The position numbers were made by a program, and so were the translations under genes. The notes below the pieces were generated by a model. The model ran no database searches. It was given only the letters and a program-made list of their open reading frames with translations, and had not been told where the DNA came from. From NCBI GenBank assembly GCA_002786855.1, contig PCUU01000093.1, positions 1 to 58,198 of the forward strand: a stretch of DNA of 58,198 bases, written 5' to 3'. Below, piece by piece: positions 26,024-34,084 of this stretch; within the stretch, counting starts at the first letter, position 1, and every line of letters begins with the position of its first letter. The DNA comes from Cytophagales bacterium CG12_big_fil_rev_8_21_14_0_65_40_12. GTDB lineage: Bacteria > Bacteroidota > Bacteroidia > Cytophagales > Cyclobacteriaceae.

Positions 26024-26038
26024 TTTGAGGCACTCAAA
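26024..26038 (+). promoter_or_regulatory. Dyad upstream of the ArsR-type gene
   Basis: TTTGAG-GCA-CTCAAA, perfect six-base arms, 26 bases before the ArsR start. Such dyads often serve as ArsR operators. Confidence 0.45.
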
Positions 26039-26040
26039 TT

Positions 26041-26053
26041 GACCTTATGGGTC
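26041..26053 (+). promoter_or_regulatory. Second short dyad upstream of the ArsR-type gene
   Basis: GACC-TTATG-GGTC lies between the first dyad and the start codon. It could be a second operator half or a ribosome-site structure. Confidence 0.3.
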
Positions 26054-26063
26054 TAATTCAGGT

Positions 26064-26447
26064 ATGAAACTAAAGAACTTCAGTTTGCCTTTTGGAGGCC
26101 AAATTTTTAAATCCATGTCGGACGAAGCCCGCATTCGGATTTTGCACTTGCTGCTTAAAAATGGGGAGATGACGATTTCTGATTTGGAACATATTTTGGA
26201 TTTTACCCAAACCAAAACCTCCCGACACATTACCTATTTGAAAAATTCAAATATCGTAAATGCTCGAAAACATGATCAATGGGTGTTTTATGCTATTCGC
26301 GAAGAAGTGGAACTGGTGATGGTGCAAATCTTCAATTTTCTTAATAAGGACACTGTTTTGCAAAAAGACCAGCAAGTTTATGAGATTTTGAAATCGAACA
26401 GAGAGTTGGCTGCAAATAGAATTACCAAACAACCTTGGTCTGCCTGA
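26064..26447 (+). CDS. ArsR-family winged-helix regulator
   Basis: 127 residues. FKSMSDEARIRILHLLL, MTISDLEHILDFTQTKTSRH and ITYLKNSNIV make a standard ArsR winged helix, with the wing in RKHDQWVFYAI. No cysteine metal site (CxCxxC or similar) is present, so it is not an obvious metal sensor. Two dyads upstream suggest autoregulation. It is followed 24 bp later by the yjjG-like gene, probably in the same transcript. Confidence 0.87.
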   Translation: MKLKNFSLPFGGQIFKSMSDEARIRILHLLLKNGEMTISDLEHILDFTQTKTSRHITYLKNSNIVNARKHDQWVFYAIREEVELVMVQIFNFLNKDTVLQKDQQVYEILKSNRELAANRITKQPWSA

Positions 26448-26471
26448 GTTATTGCTTTCAAACAGGAATTT

Positions 26472-27167
26472 TTGAAAAAGTATAAGCACATTTTTTTTGA
26501 CCTAGACCATACCCTTTGGGATTATGACGCAAATGCGGCTTTGGCCCTTTACGAACTATACGATCAATATGAAATTTCGAAAATTGCAGATTGCACAAAG
26601 GAGCAATTTGTAGCTCAATTTTTTGAGGTGAATGAGTCCATTTGGGATTTGTACAACAAGCATCAAATCGAACGAGCCCATATTAGAGAAAGACGTTTCG
26701 CTACAATTTTTGATCGACTCAATATCAAGCTCCATATTGCTCCTCAACAATTTGATATTGAATATGTTGACTTATGTCCAACCAAAGAAAATGTCTTTGA
26801 AGGTACTCATGATATACTCAATTACCTCAAGGGGAATTACAAACTCCATATCATTACCAATGGCTTTGACGATGTGCAATACACTAAAATGAAGTGTGCT
26901 AAAATCGATCATTATTTTGATGTTGTGGTAACTTCTGAAAATTCTAAGTCAAGAAAGCCAGCTCCTGAAATTTTTCAGTTAGCACTTTCGAAGTCTGGAG
27001 CAACTTTGCAAGAAAGCATTATGATCGGAGATAATCTGGACTCTGACATTATGGGTGCTAGGAATTTTGGGATGGATCACATTTGGTTTAACCCCGAAAA
27101 AAAACAGAGCCAAATCCCGCCAACTTACGAGATTCAAGCCCTTTATCAATTAAGGAACTTACTATAG
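26472..27167 (+). CDS. yjjG: HAD-superfamily pyrimidine/nucleotide 5'-nucleotidase, YjjG type
   Basis: 231 residues. FFDLDHTLWDYD holds the HAD nucleophile Asp and acid Asp. ITNGFDDVQ is motif II (Thr/Ser), KSRKPAPEIFQ holds the motif III Lys and IGDNLDSDIMGARN is motif IV. The helical cap between about 20 and 90 and the overall length fit YjjG-type house-cleaning nucleotidases that dephosphorylate non-canonical pyrimidine nucleotides. There is no ATG before the catalytic motif, so the start is TTG at 26472. Confidence 0.85.
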   Translation: MKKYKHIFFDLDHTLWDYDANAALALYELYDQYEISKIADCTKEQFVAQFFEVNESIWDLYNKHQIERAHIRERRFATIFDRLNIKLHIAPQQFDIEYVDLCPTKENVFEGTHDILNYLKGNYKLHIITNGFDDVQYTKMKCAKIDHYFDVVVTSENSKSRKPAPEIFQLALSKSGATLQESIMIGDNLDSDIMGARNFGMDHIWFNPEKKQSQIPPTYEIQALYQLRNLL

Positions 27168-27177
27168 TCGATCTGGT

Positions 27178-27207
27178 TTTGTATCCATAGGGTAAAGCTT
27201 ATCTTTG
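27178..27207 (+). promoter_or_regulatory. Bacteroidota-type promoter of pruA
   Basis: TTTG (27178-27181), an 18-base spacer and TATCTTTG (27200-27207) match the -33/-7 pattern. Transcription would begin about seven bases on, ahead of both candidate start codons. Confidence 0.6.
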
Positions 27208-27271
27208 CCCAAGTAAACTATGTCCTCAGCTTTTTGAGGATAAAATGGAAAGAATAAACCCAAAAAAAATT

Positions 27272-28900
27272 ATGGCAACAGGATTCTTTAATGTACCCAA
27301 GGCTGAAAACGAACCCATCAAAAGTTATGCTCCTGGCTCAAAGGAGCGTGCTTCGTTACAAGCTGCACTCGCAGAGGCTCGTGCTAAGCAAATCGATATT
27401 CCGATGTTTATTGGTGGAAAGGAAGTGAGAACTGATAAAAAGTCACCGCTTTCTCCTCCACATGATCATAAACATATTTTAGGTTATTTTTCGGAAGGTG
27501 ATGCTTCTCATGTTCAAGCCGCAATTGATGCCGCGATGGCTGCCAAGAAGGATTGGGCGAATACAAGTTGGGAGAACAGAGCTGCTATTTTTTTGAAAGC
27601 TGCTGATCTTATCGCTGGTCCGTACAGAGATAAGTTGAATGCTGCCACTATGCTTGGTCAATCAAAAAATGCATATCAGGCAGAAATTGATTCGGCTTGC
27701 GAAATCATAGATTTCTTAAGGTTCAATGTGCAATACATGTCTGAAATCTATAAACAACAACCAGCCTCTTCACCAGGAGTATGGAACCGTGTTGAACAAA
27801 GACCTTTAGAAGGATTCGTTTTCGCCTTAACCCCTTTCAACTTTACTGCGATTGCAGGAAACCTGCCTAGCTCAGCAGCTATGATGGGCAATACGGTGGT
27901 TTGGAAGCCTTCGAACACCCAAATTTATTCTGCCAATGTTTTGATGGAAGTTTTCCGAGAAGCGGGTGTGCCTGATGGTGTAATCAACCTTTTCTTCGTA
28001 GATGGTCCAACGGCAGGGTCTGTAATTTTCGATCATCCTGATTTTGGTGGAATTCATTTCACAGGAAGTACAGGCGTGTTCCAGCACATTTGGAAAACCA
28101 TTGGAAACAACATCTTCAAATATAAATCTTACCCAAGAATCGTTGGTGAAACTGGTGGCAAAGACTTTATCATGGTGCATGAGTCATCGGACGCTAAAGC
28201 TGTTGCGACTGCCATTACACGTGGTGCTTTCGAGTTTCAAGGACAGAAATGTTCTGCGGCTTCACGGGCATACATTCCGTCAAATTTGTGGGCTGACGTT
28301 AGAAAATATGTGACTGCTGATGTGCAATCTTTCAAAATGGGTGGTACGGAAGACTTTGGTAACTTTATCAATGCCGTAATTGACGAGAAGTCTTTCGACA
28401 AAATAGCGAAATACATAGATGATGCTAAGGCCAGCGATAAAGTAGAAGTTGTAGTTGGGGGTGGTTACGATAAATCGAAAGGTTATTTTATTGAACCGAC
28501 CGTGCTTTTAACAACTGATCCAAAGTACACTACCATGTGCGAAGAGATTTTTGGACCAGTAATTACAATATATGTTTACGAGCCAAAGGATTATGAGGCA
28601 ACACTTCAATTAGTAGACTCTACCTCTCCATATGCCTTGACAGGCGCTTTGTTCTCTAAAGACAGGTATGCGCTTGAAGTTGGAATCAAAGCATTGGAGA
28701 ATTCAGCAGGTAACTTCTATGTGAACGATAAACCAACGGGTGCAGTGGTAGGTCAGCAGCCTTTTGGAGGTGCTAGAGGTTCTGGAACGAATGATAAAGC
28801 GGGTTCAATGATTAATTTATTGCGTTGGGTTAGCCCAAGGTTGATCAAAGAAACCTTTGTTTCTCCAACAGATTATAGATATCCATTCTTAGGAGAGTAA
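27272..28900 (+). CDS. pruA: L-glutamate gamma-semialdehyde dehydrogenase (1-pyrroline-5-carboxylate dehydrogenase)
   Basis: About 542 residues. It oxidises glutamate semialdehyde to glutamate in proline breakdown. FALTPFNFTAIAGNLP, ETGGKD (general-base Glu) and GQKCSAASRAY (catalytic Cys) are the family motifs, and the C-terminal FGGARGSGTNDKAG is standard for P5CDH. I start at MATGFFNVPKAEN, which fits the Bacteroidota N-terminus; an in-frame ATG at 27245 would add nine residues. No proline dehydrogenase gene is adjacent. Confidence 0.92.
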   Translation: MATGFFNVPKAENEPIKSYAPGSKERASLQAALAEARAKQIDIPMFIGGKEVRTDKKSPLSPPHDHKHILGYFSEGDASHVQAAIDAAMAAKKDWANTSWENRAAIFLKAADLIAGPYRDKLNAATMLGQSKNAYQAEIDSACEIIDFLRFNVQYMSEIYKQQPASSPGVWNRVEQRPLEGFVFALTPFNFTAIAGNLPSSAAMMGNTVVWKPSNTQIYSANVLMEVFREAGVPDGVINLFFVDGPTAGSVIFDHPDFGGIHFTGSTGVFQHIWKTIGNNIFKYKSYPRIVGETGGKDFIMVHESSDAKAVATAITRGAFEFQGQKCSAASRAYIPSNLWADVRKYVTADVQSFKMGGTEDFGNFINAVIDEKSFDKIAKYIDDAKASDKVEVVVGGGYDKSKGYFIEPTVLLTTDPKYTTMCEEIFGPVITIYVYEPKDYEATLQLVDSTSPYALTGALFSKDRYALEVGIKALENSAGNFYVNDKPTGAVVGQQPFGGARGSGTNDKAGSMINLLRWVSPRLIKETFVSPTDYRYPFLGE

Positions 28901-28922
28901 GTTCTTCATTAGAAATATTAGC

Positions 28923-28967
28923 AGCCTGCTTTACTATACTCTTTGGGTTAGAATGGCAGGCTTTTTT
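28923..28967 (+). terminator. Long-loop terminator after pruA
   Basis: AGCCTGC (28923-28929) pairs with GCAGGCT (28956-28962), with T's following. The loop is large, about 26 bases, so efficiency is uncertain. Confidence 0.55.
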
Positions 28968-29043
28968 AGTTTGATGCCCTGAACTTAGAATTAATGATTT
29001 TAATGTTAGTTGTTTTTTCTTTCATTTGATAAAATCTTTAAAA

Positions 29044-29328
29044 ATGCAATTGAGCGATTACCTCTTTTGGGATGTTGATAAAGCAACTGTTTCGTTTGAA
29101 GAACATAAAGGGTTTATTATTCCTCGTGTTTTTATGAGAGGTACTTTGGAAGACTTTAAAGCTGTTTTGAATTATTATGGCAAACTGGTTTGCAAAGATC
29201 AACTCACTCAAACCAGATATCTTGACAAAAAGACACTTTCATTTTGCTGTGTTTTTTTCAACTTAGAACTAAACCAATTTAGATGCTTTACCGAGAAACA
29301 GTCGAATTCTCAACACTGGAATTACTGA
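29044..29328 (+). CDS. DUF6922 family protein (probable antitoxin-side partner)
   Basis: About 94 residues from the ATG at 29044. LFWDVDKATVSFEEHKGFII, PRVFMRGTLEDFKAVLNYYG and RYLDKKTLSFCCVFF closely follow the DUF6922 pattern in Bacteroidota. The family usually sits just before an AbiEii-type nucleotidyltransferase gene, as here. Its 3' end overlaps that gene by 46 bases in another frame, so the two are tightly coupled. By analogy with AbiEi it would be the antitoxin or repressor, but no HTH is obvious. Confidence 0.75.
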   Translation: MQLSDYLFWDVDKATVSFEEHKGFIIPRVFMRGTLEDFKAVLNYYGKLVCKDQLTQTRYLDKKTLSFCCVFFNLELNQFRCFTEKQSNSQHWNY

Positions 29329-29897
29329 GGCGATTATTGAGTTTAGCCACTTTTAAAGACTTTGCTTTGGCAGGAGGAACAGCACTGGCACTTCAATATG
29401 GTCATAGAATTTCTGTTGATCTTGATTTATTTGTCAGCTCACCATTTAATACCGAAGAGGCTTTAGAGAGTATAAGGGAAAGTAAATCCTCCTTTCAAGT
29501 TTTAGGTCAGGGAAGAAATACGCTGAATTTAGAAATTGAAGGAATAAAAGTTGATCTCTTAAGTCATCAATACCCTCATCTATCAGATAGAGTTGAGGTG
29601 GAAGGGATTCGATTTTTGAGTATAGCTGATATTGCGGCAATGAAGTTGTCAGCAATGGCTCAAAGAGGAAGTAAGAAAGACTTTTTTGATGTGGATGAGT
29701 TATTGAAACATTTTTCATTAAGAGAATTGATTTCGTTCTACTCAAAAAAATACAACGAGCAAAATCTTTTTTATCTCTTAAAATCCTTAACCTATTTTCA
29801 GGATGCCGAGGCCGAGCCTGATCCAAAAGTATTGAATGGAGTAAGTTGGGGGAATGTCAAATCAAATTTGATAAAGGCAGCTAATGCTTTTATCTAA
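29283..29897 (+). CDS. AbiEii/AbiGii-like nucleotidyltransferase (DUF1814), putative toxin
   Basis: 204 residues. DFALAGGTALALQYG (residues 27-40) then RISVDLDLF (42-50) is the nucleotidyltransferase GG...DxD active site, and ISIADIAAMKLSAMAQRGSKKDFFD-like text is the second conserved block of the AbiEii family. Members act as type IV toxin-antitoxin toxins or abortive phage defence by transferring nucleotides to RNA acceptors. A role here is inferred from family and from the upstream partner. Confidence 0.82.
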   Translation: MLYRETVEFSTLELLRRLLSLATFKDFALAGGTALALQYGHRISVDLDLFVSSPFNTEEALESIRESKSSFQVLGQGRNTLNLEIEGIKVDLLSHQYPHLSDRVEVEGIRFLSIADIAAMKLSAMAQRGSKKDFFDVDELLKHFSLRELISFYSKKYNEQNLFYLLKSLTYFQDAEAEPDPKVLNGVSWGNVKSNLIKAANAFI

Positions 29898-29913
29898 GAA
29901 AGTGTCTACGAAC

Positions 29914-30399
29914 ATGATTATAGAAAAACTAACACAAGCCCGCGCCTTTTTTAACCAGGATGTGCCCTTGTATATTGCTGAAATCAACGAGCAACATCAA
30001 CCGATTTGGGGGATTATGACTCCGCATCATATGCTGGAGCATTTGATTGTGACATTTAAGCTTTCTCTCGGACGCATTCAAATTCCTGTGGTTACACCAG
30101 CCGATAAGCTTGAAAAGAGAAAGGCCTATCTGATCAACGATTCGCCAATGCTGCGGTCAGTGCCTTCACCTACAGGAAATAATGAATTGCAACCTTTACG
30201 CACTTCTTCCCTAGAAGAGGCCAAACAGAAGCTCTTGAAAGAAATTGAAAGCTATTTGGTCTTTGTAGAAGCCGAGCCATCATTTGTATCGAACCATCCT
30301 TATGGCGGACCAATGACAGCCCAAGAATGGTTGCTCTTTCACAAAAAGCATTTCATTCATCATTTTACTCAATTCGGAATAATTCCAGAAAATGAGTGA
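29914..30399 (+). CDS. DUF1569 / DinB-like protein
   Basis: 161 residues from the ATG at 29914; ten residues upstream would overlap the previous gene. PHHMLEHLIVTFKLSLG and FHKKHFIHHFTQFGII provide spaced histidines like those of DinB-like four-helix metal proteins. The DUF1569 group is uncharacterised; some DinB relatives are thiol-dependent transferases. The stop overlaps the following thioesterase-like gene. Cytosolic; function unknown. Confidence 0.65.
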   Translation: MIIEKLTQARAFFNQDVPLYIAEINEQHQPIWGIMTPHHMLEHLIVTFKLSLGRIQIPVVTPADKLEKRKAYLINDSPMLRSVPSPTGNNELQPLRTSSLEEAKQKLLKEIESYLVFVEAEPSFVSNHPYGGPMTAQEWLLFHKKHFIHHFTQFGIIPENE

Positions 30400-30832
30400 T
30401 CTATCTCATTATAGAAAACTAGAAGCCCTATTTCAATCTGCTCCTTTGAATCAAGGTATTTTCAAAGGGTCTGAATTAGAAGTAGAATTTGAGAAGGCTA
30501 CATTAAGATTAGCAATTGGTAACCAGTATTTTCATGCGGCTGAGGCCATGCATGGCGCCATTTATTTTAAGTTATTGGATGACTCAGCTTATTTTGCCGC
30601 AGCTTCTATTGAGAAAACTTATTTTCTACTTACCAAGTCGTATACAATCCATTTCCGCAGACCTGTAATGGAAGATACCTTAACTGCCATTGGTAAAGTC
30701 ATCGAGGTCAGCGAAAGAGGGATTTTAGCAACTTCTGAAATCTACAATAGCGCAGGCAAGCTTGTGGCTAATGGCGAAGGTATTTTTGTGAAGGGCACTA
30801 AAAGATTAGAGGAGTTAAAGGGTTTTGAATAG
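30392..30832 (+). CDS. PaaI/YiiD-like hotdog-fold thioesterase
   Basis: 146 residues. AAEAMHGAIYFKLLDDSAYFAA has the HGG-like His-Gly and Asp-x-x-x pattern of the hotdog long helix, and YTIHFRRPVMEDTLTAIGKV is the typical central strand. It probably hydrolyses an acyl-CoA or acyl carrier substrate in the cytosol. It overlaps the DUF1569 gene by eight bases and converges on the DUF4407 gene. Confidence 0.8.
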   Translation: MSDLSHYRKLEALFQSAPLNQGIFKGSELEVEFEKATLRLAIGNQYFHAAEAMHGAIYFKLLDDSAYFAAASIEKTYFLLTKSYTIHFRRPVMEDTLTAIGKVIEVSERGILATSEIYNSAGKLVANGEGIFVKGTKRLEELKGFE

Positions 30833-30849
30833 GCAAAAGATTAAGTCAA

Positions 30850-31866
30850 TTAGCTTATATCCATCGCATAATTCTCTCTGATTTTTTTGTAAGTAGAATG
30901 ATCCATTTCGGCAATTCGCTCCAAGTTATGGTTTTTGAAATAGTGCTCTCGAATTTCCAATAGTTCGTCATATGGACCACGGCCTGAAATCAGTTTGGAG
31001 ATAATCGGGGTGCATTCCAGCAAAATAAAGAGCAGCAGAATGAAGATATTGGCTATTCTAATCGCCTCGTTTTCTTGACCCAAAATACTAAGCGCTTGTA
31101 GTTGAGCCGCCATTCCGTTCCATGGATTTCTTTTCAGGTTGGCAATTTCTGTTTGTTTTTGATCAAAAAGTGTATTCCATTCGGCTTGTTTTTGAAGGAT
31201 CAATGGCTGGTAATTTTGATTCAAAGCTGCTAACTCGCTTTGCGCTTGATCGGCATCTGCTTTTTTGATTTGATAAATCGGACCAGCATTACGCTTGCCA
31301 GAACCACCAGTGCCATCTGCTTCTTGCTGAGCAGCCAATGCCAAAGCATCTCGCTTTTCGGTTTTCGTTTTGATTTCATCCTTCAATTGATTGCTCTGCG
31401 CTTCGATTGAAAGGAGTTGTCCAGTGTAGCGTTGCTCTAAATCAATGATTTCTTTTTGATAGATTTCTTCTTCCAAAGTCACCAATTTCCTGTCGATCTC
31501 TTTAGAGAAGATCTTCAATTCTAGTGGCTTTGAAATGACTATCGCCAGCATAATAGCCAACAGAATTCTAGGCGAAGCTGTGAGTAATTCTCTAGCAAAA
31601 GCCTTCTTCTGCTTGCGCATGGTGGACACGATAAATCGGTCGAGGTTGAAAATGATTAGTCCCCAAAGCAAACCGAAACCTATTGCCCAACCGACACTTT
31701 CGAAAACTGTAAAAACCGCATAGCCACCTGAAAGAGCAGCCAAAAGGCCAGTAAAAAAAACCGCTGCCCCAATGCCTGTGTATTTCGCAGTATCTGTAGG
31801 GCAGCGCTTGATCAGTGAGCGGTTGATTCCGGCACAAAACCAGAAGAATTCTTTGAATTGTTGCAT
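30850..31866 (-). CDS. DUF4407 membrane protein with coiled coil
   Basis: 338 residues. Two N-terminal membrane pairs (residues 27-75) and another near 90-105 are followed by a long charged coiled coil (about 125-240). One more membrane helix lies near 275. FFWFCAGINRSLIKRCPTDT is the DUF4407 N-terminal signature. Such proteins are frequent in Bacteroidota and have unknown function. It follows the M14 gene on the same strand after 116 bp. Confidence 0.85.
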   Translation of the reverse strand: MQQFKEFFWFCAGINRSLIKRCPTDTAKYTGIGAAVFFTGLLAALSGGYAVFTVFESVGWAIGFGLLWGLIIFNLDRFIVSTMRKQKKAFARELLTASPRILLAIMLAIVISKPLELKIFSKEIDRKLVTLEEEIYQKEIIDLEQRYTGQLLSIEAQSNQLKDEIKTKTEKRDALALAAQQEADGTGGSGKRNAGPIYQIKKADADQAQSELAALNQNYQPLILQKQAEWNTLFDQKQTEIANLKRNPWNGMAAQLQALSILGQENEAIRIANIFILLLFILLECTPIISKLISGRGPYDELLEIREHYFKNHNLERIAEMDHSTYKKIRENYAMDIS

Positions 31867-31982
31867 GTTGTTATCAGTTAATGACCTTTGGACAAGCTTG
31901 ACCTATTGCCCATAAAAACTGAAAACGACTATAAATTAATTATGTTGTGTTGGCAAGTACCTTTTTATACAAGGTAGCGTTT

Positions 31983-33212
31983 TTACTTTTTGTCGAGTAG
32001 AATCTTTATCATCTCTTGTGCGCCAACTTTTCCCTTTTCTTTGATTAGATCGCGGGGAGTAGCATCTCCAATTTCATAAGTAATTCCTTCCGCATTGAAT
32101 TGGCTATAAAACCAATTTTTAGAAACTGGTGAATTCACTGCAAATGGGCTGATTTCTCCTTGGTCTTCAGGCACACGATCAAAAATTTGCTGGATCCACT
32201 GGCGTGAGAAACCCTGACGAGAAGACTTCACTGTATCGTCATAGATATAGTAAATATCCGACCAAGTGGAATGGAAATCCAAGCCCAAAGCTACAGTTGA
32301 GCCTGCCGCGTTCACCGTTCTAATAATGTCTTCACAAACTTGCTTTACTTCTGGTTGGCGGTAATAAGCCCAATCGCGGTTGAGGTCTATTCCGCCTTCA
32401 TTATGCCGCCAATGTCCGAGGTCAACTCCATCGGGATTCAGCATCGGGTAAACCGCGAGGCTATATTTAGATAAGAACTCGGTGCTCAATGGGCTGCCAT
32501 TTGTAATTTCATTGAGAAAGGCCATCATGGCCAAGTTACCCGTAACCTCTGGTGGATGTTGCCTGCTTAAAACTACTACTATGTCCTTACCTTTGGTTTC
32601 GCCATTACTGATTTCTACTGAAAGCAAATCACGACCTAAGCGGGTTTTGCCAATTACTTCGGTTTTTGCTATATCTTTTGGAAGCGTTGCTACCCAATTT
32701 TTCATATCTGAAGAATTGATGATTTCTTGAGCGGCCACCCAAAGGGTATCTGGACTTAGCACCAAAGTCATGGTGGCGGAAAGACTATCATCCGCAATTT
32801 TGAAATTGGCGCTGTCTACTGAGGCCCAGTTATTACGGTCATAGCTCAACTTTGGCCAATAGCGGTGCCTGCCTTGACCATAATTCAAAGTTACTTCTAC
32901 CGTTTTTTCAGTTTCAGCATAAATCCTAAAAGCATACCAAGGACTCATGTTGATCGGTGAGTTTTCTGGGTTGATCAAGACTTCGTATTTGTCTTTGTCG
33001 AGCCTAGAAAAGTTGTTCATCCTGGCTGCATCAAAGAGGTTATCAGCCGATACACCTTCTTCCATCATCACATACCTCTTTTTTTCTTGAGGATTGATCG
33101 GATGATCATTGGTGTCTATTTTATCTGTGTACTCAAACTCTTGGAGCTGATATGGCCTGTTGCACGAAATACAGAGAAAGGTAATGAAGCCAGCAAAAAA
33201 TAGGTTTTTCAT
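31983..33212 (-). CDS. M14-family zinc carboxypeptidase, lipoprotein
   Basis: About 409 residues from the ATG at 33210-33212. The longer frame upstream lacks a sensible leader, and this start gives a lipoprotein signal (FFAGFITFLCISC). The M14 zinc site is HPPE in LSRQHPPEVTG and the histidine in LDFHSTWSD; the general base is Glu in GITYEIGD. The N-terminal 140 residues form an added beta-sandwich domain like that of M14 AGBL/CCP-type proteins. It probably trims peptides at the periplasmic face. Confidence 0.85.
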   Translation of the reverse strand: MKNLFFAGFITFLCISCNRPYQLQEFEYTDKIDTNDHPINPQEKKRYVMMEEGVSADNLFDAARMNNFSRLDKDKYEVLINPENSPINMSPWYAFRIYAETEKTVEVTLNYGQGRHRYWPKLSYDRNNWASVDSANFKIADDSLSATMTLVLSPDTLWVAAQEIINSSDMKNWVATLPKDIAKTEVIGKTRLGRDLLSVEISNGETKGKDIVVVLSRQHPPEVTGNLAMMAFLNEITNGSPLSTEFLSKYSLAVYPMLNPDGVDLGHWRHNEGGIDLNRDWAYYRQPEVKQVCEDIIRTVNAAGSTVALGLDFHSTWSDIYYIYDDTVKSSRQGFSRQWIQQIFDRVPEDQGEISPFAVNSPVSKNWFYSQFNAEGITYEIGDATPRDLIKEKGKVGAQEMIKILLDKK

Positions 33213-33238
33213 TTCGTTTAAGGTTTTAATAGTTTTTC

Positions 33239-33251
33239 GACCTATTAGGTC
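33239..33251 (-). promoter_or_regulatory. Palindrome upstream of the M14 gene
   Basis: GACCTA-T-TAGGTC has perfect six-base arms and lies 27 bases before the start at 33212. It is operator-like; no regulator is identified. Confidence 0.4.
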
Positions 33252-33439
33252 TCTAGTAACTTTTTGGCTTATTAAGGCCATATTCATCAATCAAATCAAT
33301 TAGTTCCTTGACACCATCGTTCATTGTGCCGCTGAAATTAACCTAGTAGAAATTTAATGACTCAAATTAAGCATTAATAACATTGCGATTTGGGTAAATA
33401 GTGTTTTCTTCAATTGGTGAAGTAAAAGTGTACAGAGTA

Positions 33440-34048
33440 ATGAAAATAATAAGGTTTTTATTTTTCAACAGGCTATCAAGGCGAATTATCGCAGAGGAAT
33501 TTAGTCCTGAAAACCGGACTCCAGATAGGCATAAATTGTTTGTCAGGGAGTTCGCGTGTTTTGCCATTTGCATGATGACAACTTTTCTGATATTACCGAT
33601 TTCCATGGGGGTTTTAGAAACAATGTTTCCAAATATGGTCTCCAGAGATGATATATTATTTAGTTTGATTTATGTAATGCTTTTATTGTTTTTATTCGTA
33701 ATCGCGCTAAACAAAGATTTTTTTAGTGGACAGTCTTTAGTAAAAAGATATTGGGGCTATCAGGTGGTTAATGCAAAGACGCTAGAGCCTGCGGGACAGC
33801 TTAAATGCATGATCAGAAATATCACAACTCCGATTTTTCCTCTTGAGATGTTTTTTCTTCTTGTTAACAAGGAAAGAAGGTTAGGGGATTATATTGCTGG
33901 GACTACTTTGGCCCAAGTAGAGAAAAGTGATCCAGATTGGCTTTTTGATGAAATGGTAAATTACCGACTTGATTCTAAGTCATGGTGGGCATTAATTATT
34001 CCAGTTATCATTTTTATGCCTTATGCTATTTTCGTGCTATTGGTGTAA
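33440..34048 (+). CDS. RDD family membrane protein
   Basis: 202 residues from the ATG at 33440; a GTG at 33401 would add 13 residues. Four hydrophobic segments are spread through the protein (about 40-62, 78-98, 125-140 and 183-200). RDD features are FFSGQSLVKRYWGYQVVN, then NKERRLGDYIAGT near residue 155. RDD proteins are small integral proteins; some antiport Na/Li or K against protons. Substrate here is unknown. Confidence 0.78.
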   Translation: MKIIRFLFFNRLSRRIIAEEFSPENRTPDRHKLFVREFACFAICMMTTFLILPISMGVLETMFPNMVSRDDILFSLIYVMLLLFLFVIALNKDFFSGQSLVKRYWGYQVVNAKTLEPAGQLKCMIRNITTPIFPLEMFFLLVNKERRLGDYIAGTTLAQVEKSDPDWLFDEMVNYRLDSKSWWALIIPVIIFMPYAIFVLLV

Positions 34049-34084
34049 AATTTCATATTTGTCATTTATTGATCACTGCTTGCT

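Noticed and set aside
26472-26474. Possible frameshift or missing ATG in the YjjG gene
   Set aside because: The HAD motif follows TTG directly and the remaining frame is complete, so a TTG start explains it.
31958-31976. TACCTT/AAGGTA hairpin downstream of the M14 gene
   Set aside because: No T-run follows on the minus strand and the stem is only six bases, so a terminator is not supported.
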